Source of the DNA: Rusavskia elegans | Lineage: Eukaryota > Ascomycota > Lecanoromycetes > Teloschistales > Teloschistaceae | Length of the DNA: 64,000 bases | Assembly: GCA_011316305.1 (NCBI GenBank) | Contig: SAUG01000072.1 | Location: forward strand, 186,001-250,000 | Direction of reading: 5' to 3' | Part shown: positions 1-12,180 of the stretch, piece after piece | How positions within the stretch are numbered: position 1 is the stretch's first letter | Layout of the letters: every line of letters begins with the position of its first letter | Program-made: the position numbers and the translations under genes | Notes under the pieces: generated by a model | Databases searched by the model: none | What the model was told of the DNA's origin: nothing | What the model saw: only the letters and a program-made list of their open reading frames with translations

Positions 1-238
1 TCAGAGCAAGGCCATAGATGATACTCTTCATATTGAGCTGGCGCAAAAGGCTTGGAGTATTATCATATTCAGTTACGAAGATCTCTGGCCAGATGTCCCC
101 ATAGCTTCAGGAGGAGGCCAGAATAGCCGCACCGGGCAAAATCTTGGCGCCCTCCAATTCTCGTAACCCGAAAGCTCGGATCACAAAGCACAATGCACTG
201 CTTCCCAAGTTCTACTCGCTTGTAGAGCTCTTACTGTC

Positions 239-1225
239 ATGGGTAACGACGGGGGCAGTATTCCCACCAGGCGCGAGCTCGTCAAGGAAGCAGCCAAGGA
301 CCCAAACAACACCCAAGTGAAAGAGACGCAAACCGAGAAACTTCAATACTACTGGTCACAATGTTCACTATCCCAAAAGCCCTTGTCGCCGCCAATAGTC
401 TCGGACTCTACGGGAAAGCTATACAACAAGGATGCCGTTCTTGAGAACCTATTGATTAAAAGCAAAGATAACCAGGACGGCAACGTCGCTGGCAATGAAC
501 GGACGTCTGGAACGATCAACAGTTTACGGGATGTCGCCGAAGTCCGCTTTAGCATCGATCGAGAGGGCGAAGAAAACAGCAAAACGAGGCAGAATGAGCT
601 ACGATTAGTATGTCCTGTGACTGGCAAGAGGCTGGGCCCTGGGGTAAAAGCTGTTTACTTAGTACCGTGCGGCCATGCATTTGCCGAAACGGCTGTCAGG
701 GAAATGCCCGGCGAGCAATGTCTGGAGGTGAGGAGCACATCCTTTCTTCCTGGAAACGCCATTACTAATGCCTGATAGTGTAACGAATCGTATTCCACCG
801 AGAACGTAATCCCTATCCTCCCAGTATCTTCCGCAGACAAAGACCGTCTTCGAGATCGGTTATCAAAACTACAGTCCGAAGGTCTCACGCATTCTCTGAA
901 AAAGACACCGGGCTCAAGTAAGAAGAGAAAGCAAGCCCGACCCAACAAAGAAACCGAGGCCGCAGATAGAATAGATGAGGTCGCCGGGCCCAACTTACCA
1001 TCGAAGGAGCCGAGACTTGAGACCTCATCAGACGCCATCAGGAATGAAGATACGGCGGCACTCACAGCCAAAGTCCTGGCCGAACAAGAAGACCGCAACA
1101 AGCGAAGGAAGATGGCGCCCAACGAAAACTTGAAGGGCCTGTTTTCGTCGAGCAACGGCATGGCTGGCAAACAGTCGGATTTCATGACGCGGGGGTTCTC
1201 GATACCTTCAGGGGTAAAGCGATAG
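239..1225 (+). CDS. rtf2: Rtf2-family replication termination factor
   Basis: Two exons, 239-727 and 779-1225, with a 51-nt intron (728-778) that has a GTGAGG donor and ends CTGATAG; 311 aa. The start MGNDGGSIPTRRELVKEAA is the signature N-terminus of Rtf2 proteins. It is followed by the WSQCSLSQKPLSPPIVSD block and, at about residues 122-175, a degenerate RING/U-box-like fold (CPVTGKRL, PCGHAF, then CNESYSTENVIPILP across the splice). The C-terminus is basic and Ser-rich and ends with the family-typical FMTRGFSIPSGVKR. In fission yeast Rtf2 stabilises stalled forks at the RTS1 barrier, and in animals it is a replisome component. Frame joins exactly at a codon boundary. Next gene is convergent, over 1 kb away. 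Confidence 0.93.
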
Positions 1226-2311
1226 TATAAGTTGAGGGCGATTGCGAGGCGTCGGATTTTAAAAGAGAAAATATCCTTCGAGTATTAGCACGGCTGAGTG
1301 ATAATGTTCAACGATGATGGGATTTTCTGTAATTTCAACGGCATGCACGGCGTGCCGGAGTATACCCTTGATCCATGAGATGAATGCAAAACCACATGCC
1401 ACAGGATAATTCAATACCGCAGCGTACCAACAGCTCTCGTACACCGAAAAAATGCTCCCTTAGTGGTCAACTGTGTCCGAAATCCGTCGACCTACCTCCA
1501 GGAAACATTCCGACATATCGCATACAACATTGTCCACTCGCGAAGCGTCACTTTCTCAAACAGCCTTCCTCCTATCGCAAACCAATACATCGAGTAATCG
1601 ACACCTCGATTTCAACTTCTCTCTCCACCGTTCAGCATATAGCCATACCAGCAATGAGAAAAGGTGCCCATCATGTGACCATAGCCATATTACTAGCGAA
1701 GCCGTCAGAGCATGGCTTTCATGAAGCCGAGCAGACACGCCTGGAAAGACGGGTCTGCTGTAGTCCGTAAGTGTGCTTTGAAGCCCCCAGATGCACACGT
1801 CAAAGACTGCGTCACTCGTATTTGCTGTCTGTGACACACATGTTTGCAACCCCCAGACGCCTCCATGAAGTCTGTAATAGGATCAGTTCCCAAGAACGCC
1901 AGGCTGGCAAAGGATCTGGAGATCGGTATGACCACTTGCAAGCGCGAAGGATGGGCGGAGACGATGATAATCATATTAAAGCTTCCCATGAAAGGATCGT
2001 CGGTTCGATCGAAACCTGTATAGTATGCTATTTATACGCTGGTATCCGGTATCTGTGTTAGCAAATGGGGTATCAACCTCTGACGCCATACCTATCAATC
2101 AGTCGAGAAGGGAAAGGTTAAGGGTATCGCAGCATCCAGTTCCCCCTCGACCGTCATCCGTGGTGATATACAGAGCATACCGTGATTCCCATACGTTCCT
2201 GTGTACATGTAGACTTTGGAGTACCCTCTACCCTTCTGGTCGTATCTCTGTGAAATGTGTGAATGCTGGTGGCTGGTTTGTGTTGTTGAAGAAGAAATGT
2301 AAAGATGCTGC
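1226..2311. other. Long convergent intergenic stretch
   Basis: Lies between the stop codons of the Rtf2 gene (+) and the Trf4-like gene (-), so it must hold both 3' UTRs. Open frames of up to about 130 codons exist on both strands, but they overlap each other, lack family motifs and show no convincing splice continuation. I see no tRNA-like structure or repeat. Confidence 0.4.
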
Positions 2312-5276
2312 TCAACCGATGGTGATGGGGACATTGCTAGCACTTCCAGGAATTGGAGGCCCTTTGGGCTTTTTACTTTTCTTCGAATTCGACCTTGGCC
2401 CCAGCTCCTTGTCGACCTTTTTCAACATGGATTGACGGGCGCTAACGCCGTCAACTTTCTTACGTGTCTGGGGAATGATTTTCGCTGCCGTAAATTGTTT
2501 GGTCAGCTTCTGCCGCATTTGCTTCGAAATCGTATCAGGTATTTGTCCTGCCATTGACGGAAATTTCTCCTTCAACAATCCAGCTCGACAGCGTCCATTC
2601 CTCAAACCAAACCCTGTCACTTTCTGATCGGGCTGAGGATTGGACATACCGGAACCTGGGTCTGCTTTGGTCCGTGTCATATTCTTCTGTGCTTTCTTTC
2701 CTTTCTTTCGTTTCGCGATCGGCTCTACAGTAACATTCGGGTCCAAGGGATTCAAAAACACACTTGCTGGAAGCACGCTGCGCATGGCACTGTCGTCTTG
2801 AGCTCCGTCATTCATCGTCTGCAGGACAATGTCCGAAAGCTGAGACGATGCTGTCTGCCTAGAACTGACCCGTATCATCTCAGACAGGTCGCGGTGACCC
2901 GAAGACATTTACTCACGGTGCAGCGGGCTCTGGGCTACCCCATCTTGCCTCATACAGTCCCCGAAGCCGTTCCCGTTGGATCGTGAAATTGCTGTAGTTG
3001 CCTCCAAGGGCCCAACCAAGCAAGCTGAATGCGTTCGATTTCATGGCTTCCATGGTTTCATTGTAAGCCTGCGAGAACAAGTCAAATATTCGCCCAACGT
3101 TTTTGGACCCTCCAGAAATATCGTTGTCAGGTTTGTTCGGATCTAGAATCGCAAGCTTGGGTAATTGCTTGTTACTATGATAGACATCTTTACGAAGATT
3201 GCTCCGCATGGCTGCTTGCTGATGGTCTGTCAGCGTTACCCATATATCTTTGACGGGAGTCTTACCTTATCATAGTAACCTGGAGGTCTCATCGAAATTC
3301 CTGTGCGGTCAAGGTCGAACTGATTGCCATACAAGTCAAGGAACTCGAGCAACATCTCACCTAGATGCTGTTCTGGAATCACTTCGCCGCTCTGGACGCG
3401 TGGTAAATTTTGAAGCAGACTTGTCACAAGACAGGTAACCGAAAAACCCCCCAAGCCACCATTCACGACCTCGTTCAGTCCTCTCATCATTAGGAATTGT
3501 TTGATGATAGTCGTCAGGATTGGCATCGCTGGAAACTGTTGCTTCCATGTGCTGAATGTATCGTTGGCGATCAAGCCAGTCTCGTTCTCGAAAGAGACAT
3601 CAACCTTGATCCCAGTCATCTGATCAACGAATTTCACAAGCGGAACCTTCGCGCTCGGTATCACTTCTACGGATCCAGCCTTCGCCAAACCGATCTCCTG
3701 AAGGTACCCAGCGAAATTGCGCATCTGGTTGCCACTTTGGGCGGCAACTCTGCGGCCTGACGTCCGGAATGTGTGGGAGATAACCACAAGGTCCATGTCA
3801 GCATTGGGAAGATACATGGCCGCAGCGAAAGATCCGAAACAATGGACACTACAATCCGGCAATTGCTTCCCAACAACAGTTTGAAGACGTTGCAGCAGAT
3901 CTTCTCGGATTACTTGCTCGAATCTTTGAGGTCTGACAAATTCATAGAAATCACAGATTTCCTTGTGTAATCTGTCACAGTAAGCAAGATGACGTGATCT
4001 GGAAGATGATGACACACCTGAAGCCAGAATTTGCTGTGGAACGATGGTTATCAATAAGCCAAGGAATTGGGTCGATATTTTCAGAACACTGCCATTCTCG
4101 GAGGACAGAGCCGCTCGATTTTGGCTTGTACCCGTTCATGGATACCTTCACGGCCTCGCCTTTGATCTCATCCTCGTGGGTTCGCTTGCGATTGCCAAGA
4201 GCTTCTGCTTGATCCGGATAGAATTCTGTTGTTTTCACCGATCCATTCGGCAAACCCGGAGGTGGTCCCATTTCAAGCGCTGATGGTCTCAGATCGGATG
4301 TCCCAGGCGCACCATGAGTATTTGCCCCATGTAGATTGTTCAAATGACTGAATGAACGAGGTCCAGTAGGAGCCCCTGGCACTCCGGGCTGATGTCCATT
4401 CACAGACTCGGAAGGACTTGAAGAGCGACTCTTCGCATTCGAAGCCTTGTCTTCACCAAAGCCAAAAGAGATGAAGTCGTCATTTGCAGCCACCTGGTTT
4501 TCGGTTGTCTCGTCATTCTCGGCAGTAATCCGTGCCTTCCGAATGATTTTGACAACGTCTTTCCGCTTGCGCTGCACTTCGTCAATAGGCGGTAGAACCG
4601 TATAGGGATCTGGATTCGACCATTTTGGTAGGTTTGGCAGTTCTTTTAGTTCCTTGGCAGCGTCGGTAGCACGCCGTTTAGCTGGTGGCTCCATGGTCTC
4701 TTCAGAAGGGTTTAGCTCGGAGCCGCCTCTTAGCTCTTCTGGCGTCCCATCGAATGTTTGTTGAAGTTCTTGGTTCGTAGTTAGGTCATCTTCTGCGTCG
4801 GACTCGTCCATCTCCTCTTCCGCACTGTCTGAGACATCTTCTGCGGGCAGAAATCGTTGACCATGGTGCTGGGCAGTATTCTCAGATAGCAAAGGGTCGG
4901 GGCTGTTTCCACGTTTTGAGCTCAACAACGGTCTGGCAGCCGTTGCCCATCGTGCACCTCGCCCAGGTTGATTTTGCATATAGCCGCGAGGTCGGGGTTT
5001 CTGTGCGCGGCCTCCCCTATCATTAGAGAGAGGGTAGCGATTACTGTCATGGGGATACTGCGGAGCAGATGGGTCATTGCGAAAAGTAAAGTTGGATCTT
5101 GAAGAATTGTTCGAATTGGACTCCTGGGGTCTCCAGAAATCTCCGCCATGGTAGGATGCTTGAGGTAGCCTCTGTGGCGGCGGTATTCGCTGAGTCAGAG
5201 GAGGCATTTCTGGAGGAGGTGGTGGTTGCGGGAGATCATGGACTTGAAACCTGGGAGATGGCCGGTAAGAGTCCAT
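2312..5276 (-). CDS. Trf4/5-like noncanonical poly(A) polymerase (TRAMP type)
   Basis: Four exons: 5276-4018, 3971-3266, 3218-2917 and 2858-2312 (937 aa). The three introns (46, 47 and 58 nt) keep frame. Residues 1-400 are disordered: Pro-rich start, Arg-rich stretch, acidic patch, and PPAKRRATDAAKEL as a likely nuclear signal. The nucleotidyltransferase core starts near PWLIDNH and RLHKEICDFYEFV. The catalytic motif GSFAAAMYLPNADMD (about residues 466-480) supplies GS and two Asp, and VDVSFEN the third. GGLGGFSVTCLVTSLLQ is the nucleotide-recognition part of the PAP-associated domain. The basic tail (KRKKGKKAQK) may bind RNA. Family role: oligoadenylation of aberrant nuclear RNAs for exosome decay; Cid14 of S. 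pombe and Trf4 of budding yeast are the models. The ATG is followed by a clean N-terminus with no upstream in-frame extension. Confidence 0.9.
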
Positions 5277-5855
5277 AGTGGATCGATGAGCGTGAATTGG
5301 AATCGTTAGAGGATAATGTTGCTTGAGGGACTATCCGGTGGTGTATGCAGATAAAGGTACCCAGTTCAACCCGAAAACATCGGCATCTGCATCAGCTGAG
5401 ACTCCTCAAGCGTTATTAATACTGCATGACAACATCCCGATGGACAAGTGAATGTTCTGTGAAGCTCAAATCCACATCCCCAGGCGGCGATCGGATTGAT
5501 TGGAGAAAATGAAGAAAGTGCTACCGAGCGAGCCGAGGAAGCGAGGGCTCATTGTGGCGTCATGAAGGTAAGCGCGATAGCCGCGAACAAAATATTAAAA
5601 CACCTCGATACCAATACTTCTGCCGCGCTTGGAAGCTTGTAGCATCTGATCGGTTGCTACCAAATGCAAACGGTCCTGGTGATTAACCCGTTGGTCTCCA
5701 TCTGCTTGCACTTATCGTACGCAATACTCGAACGATTCTTGAATAGTTTCCACTGTTATATAATATTCGACGTTTAGCCATAACCGTGATCAATAAGGAA
5801 CACATTTTTTGCTTCCTGTCAGACTATTAGGGGCAATGCGTTAAACGTTACAGAA
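5277..5855. other. Promoter side of the Trf4-like gene
   Basis: Lies upstream of the Trf4-like gene and downstream of the next minus-strand gene. No ORF with family resemblance. A GCGAGCGAGCC-type GC-rich tract lies around 5520-5550. No other structure seen. Confidence 0.35.
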
Positions 5856-6827
5856 TCATTCCATTCGGTTTGAGTTAGGGAAACTCCTTCTGAATGTCTT
5901 CATCAACTCCGGGAGATCGCCCGCTCTTGTAAGCGCCGTTCCAGCAACACCAGCGGCTTGGATACCGCCCAACGCTCCTCCGCCCATCGCCGCACTTTGA
6001 CACCAAGCAAAGAGGCTGCCAGCCTTAACCGCTCCTATCGATGCCTGCCAAGCTGCAGCAACAGAGTTGGCCGCCGGTCCTGCAGCCGTGAATCCGATAG
6101 CTCCTAATGCAGGTACTGCGCAGAATGATAGAACGGAAAGAGTCGTGCCTACTATTTGAAGACCAGTGAGCACAGGATGGGCTTTGGCATATTTTTTTGT
6201 GGCTTGGAAAAGTGTGACATCTTGTGATTTCACTATACTCAGTCAGAAGCTAGCTCTTGAAAGGCGTCAACGTTCAAGTATACCTCGTCTCGTTAGCTCC
6301 TGCGAGAACTCTGCACTCCAGCCCGAAAGGATAAATAGCGAATTGGGCAAAGCAGCGGCGTCATCGGGAAAATCCCCATGAATGAAGCGATGCCGTACCT
6401 CCTCGTCGGTCAATCCCTCAAGCGGCTTCCTCCCTGTCATGATTTCGTAGAGCAGACTAGCCATTGCGAATAATTCGGTTCTTCTAACCTTTTCTTCGCG
6501 ATCCAAGCCATCCAAGGTGCTTGCCGGTATCTGGAAACGAGCGGAATAGCGGCCAATGAGGTCACCATCCGATCCTAGCACCGGAAGAGACTCGATAGAT
6601 CCATCTAATCCAGCAAGAAAATCTCTTGGGCGAACGCTGGTGTGCGGTTCTTCGGTTTGCTCAAAGTGCTTCATCACCTCATTGGCCCAGCGTGTGCGTA
6701 TCTCGGTTCCTATCTCGGGGCAATCTCTAAGAGGGAGAATCGCCGCTTCCTGTAGCTGTCCACTGTTATCATCACTGTGTTGGACCTTCTTCACGCGGAG
6801 GCGACAAGTAAGCCTTGCGGGCGCCAT
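5856..6827 (-). CDS. Kinase-like / Ifi-6-16 domain fusion protein
   Basis: Two exons, 6827-6284 and 6232-5856, with a 51-nt intron (6233-6283; CTGAC branch, TATAG acceptor); 306 aa. The N-terminal two thirds contain RRTELFAMASLLYEIMTGRKP, which resembles the C-lobe of a protein kinase (helix F region). I see no glycine loop, VAIK lysine, HRD or DFG, so it should be catalytically dead or a truncated kinase. The C-terminal about 110 residues are Gly/Ala-rich and hydrophobic (VPALGAIGFTAAGPAANS, SAAMGGGALGGIQAAG), matching the interferon-induced 6-16 (Ifi-6-16/ISG12) membrane domain. That family is mitochondrial or ER in animals; here the location is unknown. A longer N-terminus cannot be excluded. 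It is the last intact gene before the transposon block. Confidence 0.72.
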
Positions 6828-7227
6828 CTTTCAAGACCGTGTAAAAGATATTGGATAGTCAGCTCGTGAAATGGTCGAGTGAAAGGGAAATGCGGACCCA
6901 AGATGATGTGGTGCTGAGTAAGGCAGATACGTGTTATTGTTTCATTGACTTAGTCAGACCCGCCCCTGATGCTCCAATAATACATAGAGCGGTTAAGCCC
7001 TTCCAAATTACGTCTACATTGTCCTGCAGACTGACCATTTGGGCACTTAAAGGACGTGGACAAACTACGAAATAGGCGCCGAGCCAAGATTCCCTCTGGG
7101 AAGAAATGTCTGCAGTTGAAAACCAAACGCAGAGTCCTCGATACCCCTGTCTTCCGTGAGACCGGACGGGCCGTGGATGGGTATCGCACGGTTGTGTATC
7201 GCGGTAAGATACATAGATGGTGGTGGA
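6828..7227. other. Spacer up to the transposon block
   Basis: GC-normal sequence between the start codon of the Ifi-6-16 fusion gene and the hAT target-site duplication. It should contain that gene's promoter. Short overlapping ORFs here have no recognisable content. Confidence 0.35.
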
Positions 7228-7235
7228 CCTTACAG

Positions 7236-7256
7236 CAGCGTGGGCAATCGCACCGC
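7236..7256 (+). repeat. hAT left terminal inverted repeat
   Basis: Begins CAGCGTGGGCAATCGC. It is matched by the inverted copy at 14344-14364, which begins TAGCGTGGGCGATCGC; the differences are transitions. Confidence 0.85.
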
Positions 7257-7559
7257 CCGCACCGCACCGACGCTAGTGCTGGTACGGTACGGGTCTACCA
7301 ATCAGCGGTACGGAGCGGTACTAGTACCAATCTAATCAGGTAGTAGCGGTACTAGGTTTTTACGGAATATTATTCTTAGCGCTAAACTCTCGCCTACGTA
7401 TTCGTATTTATAGGATTAATTTTTTTAATCTCGAATTTATTAATTTTATAAAGCCGTATTATCTACTACTATACGCTCCTATAACTTCCTCTAATAAATA
7501 GATATAAAATCTATATATTCGATAGAATATATAAAAGAATTAAAGCTATTTTATAATAT

Positions 7560-8617
7560 TAGCGTTTAATTCCGATTCTTTAATTATATTATAACCGGAG
7601 ATATTTATTTACCTTTATCGAATTCTCTTTTAACTATTTTTATAACCTAGTAACTATTCGCGTAGTACTACTAAAAATTCGTTCGTATTTAGCTAATATA
7701 GTAGAAATAGCGAGGATATCCTATACTATTTTTAATAGAGTATTCGTAGACTAAATATATTATTAGTTCGCGATTTTTTCCTTCGATAGAGTTTTCGGAT
7801 TAATCCTACGTATTCTATAGTATTCTTCGTAGAGATATTCTACTATATTATCGGGATTATCGGTTATAAAAAAGATTAGGTTATAGATATAAACGCGAGT
7901 AGGAACGGAAACCGCCGGCGCTATATTTAGTATAATAGATCGATTTTTATAGAATAGATTATAGAAATTAGCGACGTCTTTTTTTATAGATCCTTTATAT
8001 TCTGCCTATTTCTATAAAAACTATAGTTATCTAAACCAAAAATCTATTACTATAGCGATAGCGTAAATCGGATTTATAATATAGAGGATTTTATATTTCT
8101 TTAGCTTTATTAAATAGAATTTTAGAATATAATAGATATAATACTGCTCCGAATTATTAATCTCTATATACGCCGTCGTTATTATTAAAAATTCCCGTCT
8201 TTTCTCTCGGATATATTTAATAATTCGGCGGAACGATAGAAGAACTTCGCTAGCTATATTATATAAGCTAATATTATCTCTATTCTAGATTAATATTATT
8301 TCCTATTTAAATAGCTCTAGTATTTTATATATTTAGGAAAATATTATCTATTTATCGCCGGAAAAACGGTTTAAATTAAAAGAAGATTTATTTATATCTA
8401 AGATAAAGGTATTAATATACCGCCGGAATCTTATACTTCGTTCGATTATTTTATTACCGCTATTTTATTTTATATCGTTATCTTATTTAAGAAAAAGGCC
8501 GTCGAGATCGGAATCGTTAAATCTATCGGCGATAGATATATTTTAGAAAGCTTCTCGACGCTAGAGGCTCTAATATATCTATTTAATAATATTATATAAT
8601 TTACTAATAGAATTTTT
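7560..8617 (-). pseudogene. hAT transposase remnant, C-terminal half
   Basis: Read on the minus strand, about 7790-7650 gives a frame containing DILAISTILAKYERIF followed by SS and RIVT. This matches the hAT C-terminal dimerisation motif (usually D-I-L-x-I-P-x-x-x-x-x-x-E-R-x-F-S). Stops interrupt it in every frame. The N-terminal part should continue across the Gypsy insertion into 12594-13700, which is equally degraded. No intact transposase can be read. Evidence is one recognisable motif plus position inside hAT termini. Confidence 0.65.
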
Positions 8618-8622
8618 CTTCC
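8618..8622 (+). repeat. Gypsy target-site duplication, left copy (CTTCC)
   Basis: CTTCC immediately precedes the first LTR base. The same five bases immediately follow the other LTR at 12589-12593. Five bp is the usual Ty3/Gypsy duplication length. Confidence 0.85.
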
Positions 8623-9030
8623 TATAACGTCCCTGTATATCAGAGGGCGTTACGTTCGAGCCTAGCTACAGCCGTGGACGTAGTCCGAGCTACTAAATAG
8701 TAAAGGAGTCCTAGTATAGATTATCGTAACTAATCCTATATAGCCGCAGAGGTACGGTTATAATATTATAAGGTATCTTTATTATAAAGTAATTAAGAAG
8801 AGAATAGTAGAGACGTATTTAATAATTATATTAACGACTAACGAGAGAAGCTATCTATAGGAGTAATAAGCGATATATATATTAAAAGTAGCCGTAAGGG
8901 CCGATAGTAGCTGTATACTAAGAGCCCTACTAAGAGCAGCGGCTATAGCGGCTATAGACGGCTATAGATAATTAGGCTCGCTTACCCGGCCAATCTTCCG
9001 AGGAACCTCTATAGAGTCGCGGACGTAATA
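8623..9030 (-). repeat. 3' LTR of the Gypsy element
   Basis: Plus strand starts TATAACGTCCCTGTATATCA and ends GCGGACGTAATA. It is the same length as the 5' LTR. The differences I compared between the two LTRs are all transitions (C/T or G/A). Confidence 0.9.
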
Positions 9031-9039
9031 CGGCCCCCC

Positions 9040-12000
9040 TTATATTACTCTTCTAAATCTCTTTAAAGCGCCTTAAGTACTTCTAAGGTATTTTCTAGAT
9101 TTTTAAGTATTCTCTTCGTCTAGAAATCCTTTCTACTTAACTAGGAATTTATCTGTTTCTTTTCTTTTATCGATAATTTTTTCTACCTTATATTCCTCCT
9201 TTTTCTAGTAGTACTAATCTTTAGTAAAAAGAACTCGTTCCGGCGCCTTCTTAAACAGGCTGACGTAAAATTTAGGAAAGATTTCCGTCGACGGAAGCTT
9301 TAGATACGCCGTTATTCCCTTAATATTATAGACTTCGAAAGCTCCTATATATAGCTTATCTAGCTTCCTTTCCGTTAGGTTTTTTATCGAAAGTAGGACT
9401 TTATCTCCCTCTCTAATATCGGATTATTTTCTTAACTTATTTACTCTTTTCTTAACTCTTTCCTTCGCTTTTTAGATTCTCTCCTTCGCCTTGTCCTAAT
9501 TATTTTTTATTTTATCGATAAATACCTGCGCTACGGGGTTTTTTATTATAGTATAAACTTCCTTCCTAATAGCCTTTCCGTATAATAATTTATTAGGAGT
9601 TATTTAGATATCCTTATTATATAACGAATTAATTGCTATTTAAGCTATTAGAAGTATCTATACCTAATCCTCTCTTTTATCCGAATAGTAGATCCTTAGG
9701 TAAGTTTCTAATATCTAGTTTATTCTTTTTATTTATCTATCCGTCTAAGGGTAGAACGATATTAATATTATCTATTCCGCCCCTACTACCTTTATTAGTC
9801 CTTTTATAAAGTTCGAGACGAAGAGCTTATCTCTATCTAAGATAATCTTTTCTACGATTCCGTTTTTATAGAAAACCGTCCTTAAGAATATAAAAGCGAG
9901 TTATTCCGCTATTATTATTATCTTATAAGGAATAAACCTTACGTACTTTATAAACCTATCTATAATTATTACTATTATATTATATAATATTTATATATAG
10001 GAATCTATTAATTCTGGTATCCCTATTACGAAATCTAATATAATTTGCTGATATAGTATATCCGGCGTTTACGTCGGTTATAGTTTTCCGACCGGTTCCT
10101 AATAACTCTTTTTTACTATCGTATACTCTGGATAGTTTTTTATAAACTCTTCGATATATTTTTTTAGAACTAGGGTATTTATTATCTCCTAAATTTTTCG
10201 AAGGGTTTTTATAATTTCCTAATATCCTGCTATCCTGGGTTCGTATATTTATCTAATAATTTTATTAACTTTTTCTAAAACTTCTGCTCTTTCTAAAATA
10301 TTTCCTACTTTTTTTAAAAGTAGTCTTAATATTTTTTCCGCTGCTTTATAATCTGCTTTTCTACTTAAAATATCTATAACTATATTATCTGTACCCTTAA
10401 TATATCTTATTTTAAAGTCGTAATAGGTAATTTCTTCGGCTTATTTTATTTATCTTTAGTTTAATTCTTTATCTATTAAAAGGGATAAAAGATTTTTATA
10501 GTTAGTAAAGACGATTACTCTTTTCTTTATTCTACTCGTATATATTTTCCAATATATAAGGCTTGCCACGATTACTAATATTTCCTTATCTATTATCGTA
10601 TAGTTAATTTCTGCCGGTATCAACTTTCTGGAATAGTATTCTAAAGGCTTTCTATTTTATAATATATAAGATCTAATCGCGCGGTCGGAAGCGTCCGTAT
10701 AGAGAATAACTTATTTATCGGGGTTATAGATTTCTAACGTATCTTCTATTACGAAGTTTTACTTGATTTTTTTAAATATTTCGTTTTAGATTCGGGTCTA
10801 CTAAAACGGTATATCGTTTTATAATAGGTTGGTTAAAAGGACCGTTTTCTTTATATATCCTCCTGTTATATTTTAATAGAATCCCGTAAATTCTAGAAAA
10901 TATTAAATATCTTTCTTATTTTTAAGTATCGGCTATTCTTTTATTACTAGAAGTTTATTCGCCTCTATTATAATACTTCTAGGCCTGATTATATATCCTA
11001 AAAACGTTACTTCCTTTTTAAAAAATTCCGATTTTTCCTCTTTAACTCTAAGGTTATATTTACGGAATCTTTAAAGTACTATATTTATATATTATTCGTA
11101 CTCTTTTCTTATCTCCGAGAATATTAGTATATCGTCTATATAGACTATAATAAAAATATCAAGATAGTCGTATAATACCTTATTAATAGCGTATTATAGG
11201 GTCGCCGGTACGTTTATTAATCTAAAAGGTATAACCAAGTATTCGAATAGTCTATACTTTATTCTAAAAGCCGTTTTCTACTCGTCGCCTTTTCTGATCC
11301 TAAAAAGGTTAAACGTATCTCTAAAGTCGAATTTTATAAAAAACTTAGCCTTCCCGATTCTACTTTTAAAATCTATAAGAAGTAGAAGAGGGTACTTATC
11401 TTTCTAGGTTAATACGTTAAATCTTTTAAAGTTAACGTAAAGTCGGAAGTTATTATTTTTTTTCGGGATAAATATTACCGGTTATCCCGTCTTTAATTTA
11501 GAATATCGTCTATATCTTCTTTTAAGATTATAGTTAATATATTAGCGTAATACTTTTAACTGATTATTATTTAATCTATAAATCGGCCTAGCTTTTAGCT
11601 TTTCCGGGTCTATTATAATAATTTCGTAGTCTTCTTTAGTATAAGCCGGTAAGGGTAGCTTTCCTTCCGGTTCCTTTAATACGTCCTGGAATTTTTTAAA
11701 AAGTTATAGAACTTCGTCTATAGTAGCTAATTCCTTTTTAGTCTACTATTTCCGAGTAAAGGTATTATATATTTTCTATATCTCGGCCAGCCTTTTAGAT
11801 ATACTAAGAAGATAATTTCCTATTTTTACCCGTATCGTATTTTAAACGATCTCTGGATTCTATAATATAAACTATAGGATATCTAAATATATATCCCTTT
11901 AAATCTTTATTATATTAAAGACGATTCTTTTTTTATATCTATTACTTCTTATCTATAGGAGTTTAGTTTAATACTTAACTCTAAAGAACCCTATTTTATT

Positions 12001-12140
12001 AATTATTCCTATAAGGTATAGTTCCGTTTTCCTAACTAAAGGGACGTTAAACCTCCTTATATATTCTTCTAATATAATATTCCGAGTTATTCCTAAATTA
12101 ACTAAAGCCTCTACAGGTCGTCTAAATAATATTAGTTAGA
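9040..12140 (-). pseudogene. Gypsy pol remnant (protease-RT-RNase H-integrase)
   Basis: Minus-strand fragments seen in order: an aspartic-protease-like EALVNLGITRN (about 12120-12070, the usual D-S/T-G being degraded to N-L-G), then reverse transcriptase FIIVYIDDILIF with the catalytic Asp pair at 11131-11136. Next come RNase H LYTDASDRAIRS (TDAS at 10688-10699) and integrase core pieces IILDRDKLF near 9830 and a degraded H-P-Q-T-D-G-Q-T-E-like stretch near 9750. Stops fall throughout. The domain order PR-RT-RH-IN defines Ty3/Gypsy rather than Copia. Not expressible. Confidence 0.85.
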
Positions 12141-12180
12141 TAAAAATCCGATTTTTATCTATCTTCCGGAATCGTTAAAG

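Noticed and set aside
1384..2061. Overlapping plus- and minus-strand ORFs of 80-136 codons after the Rtf2 gene
   Set aside because: No motifs, low-complexity His/Ser-rich translations, overlapping frames on both strands and no splice partner; more likely 3' UTR sequence.
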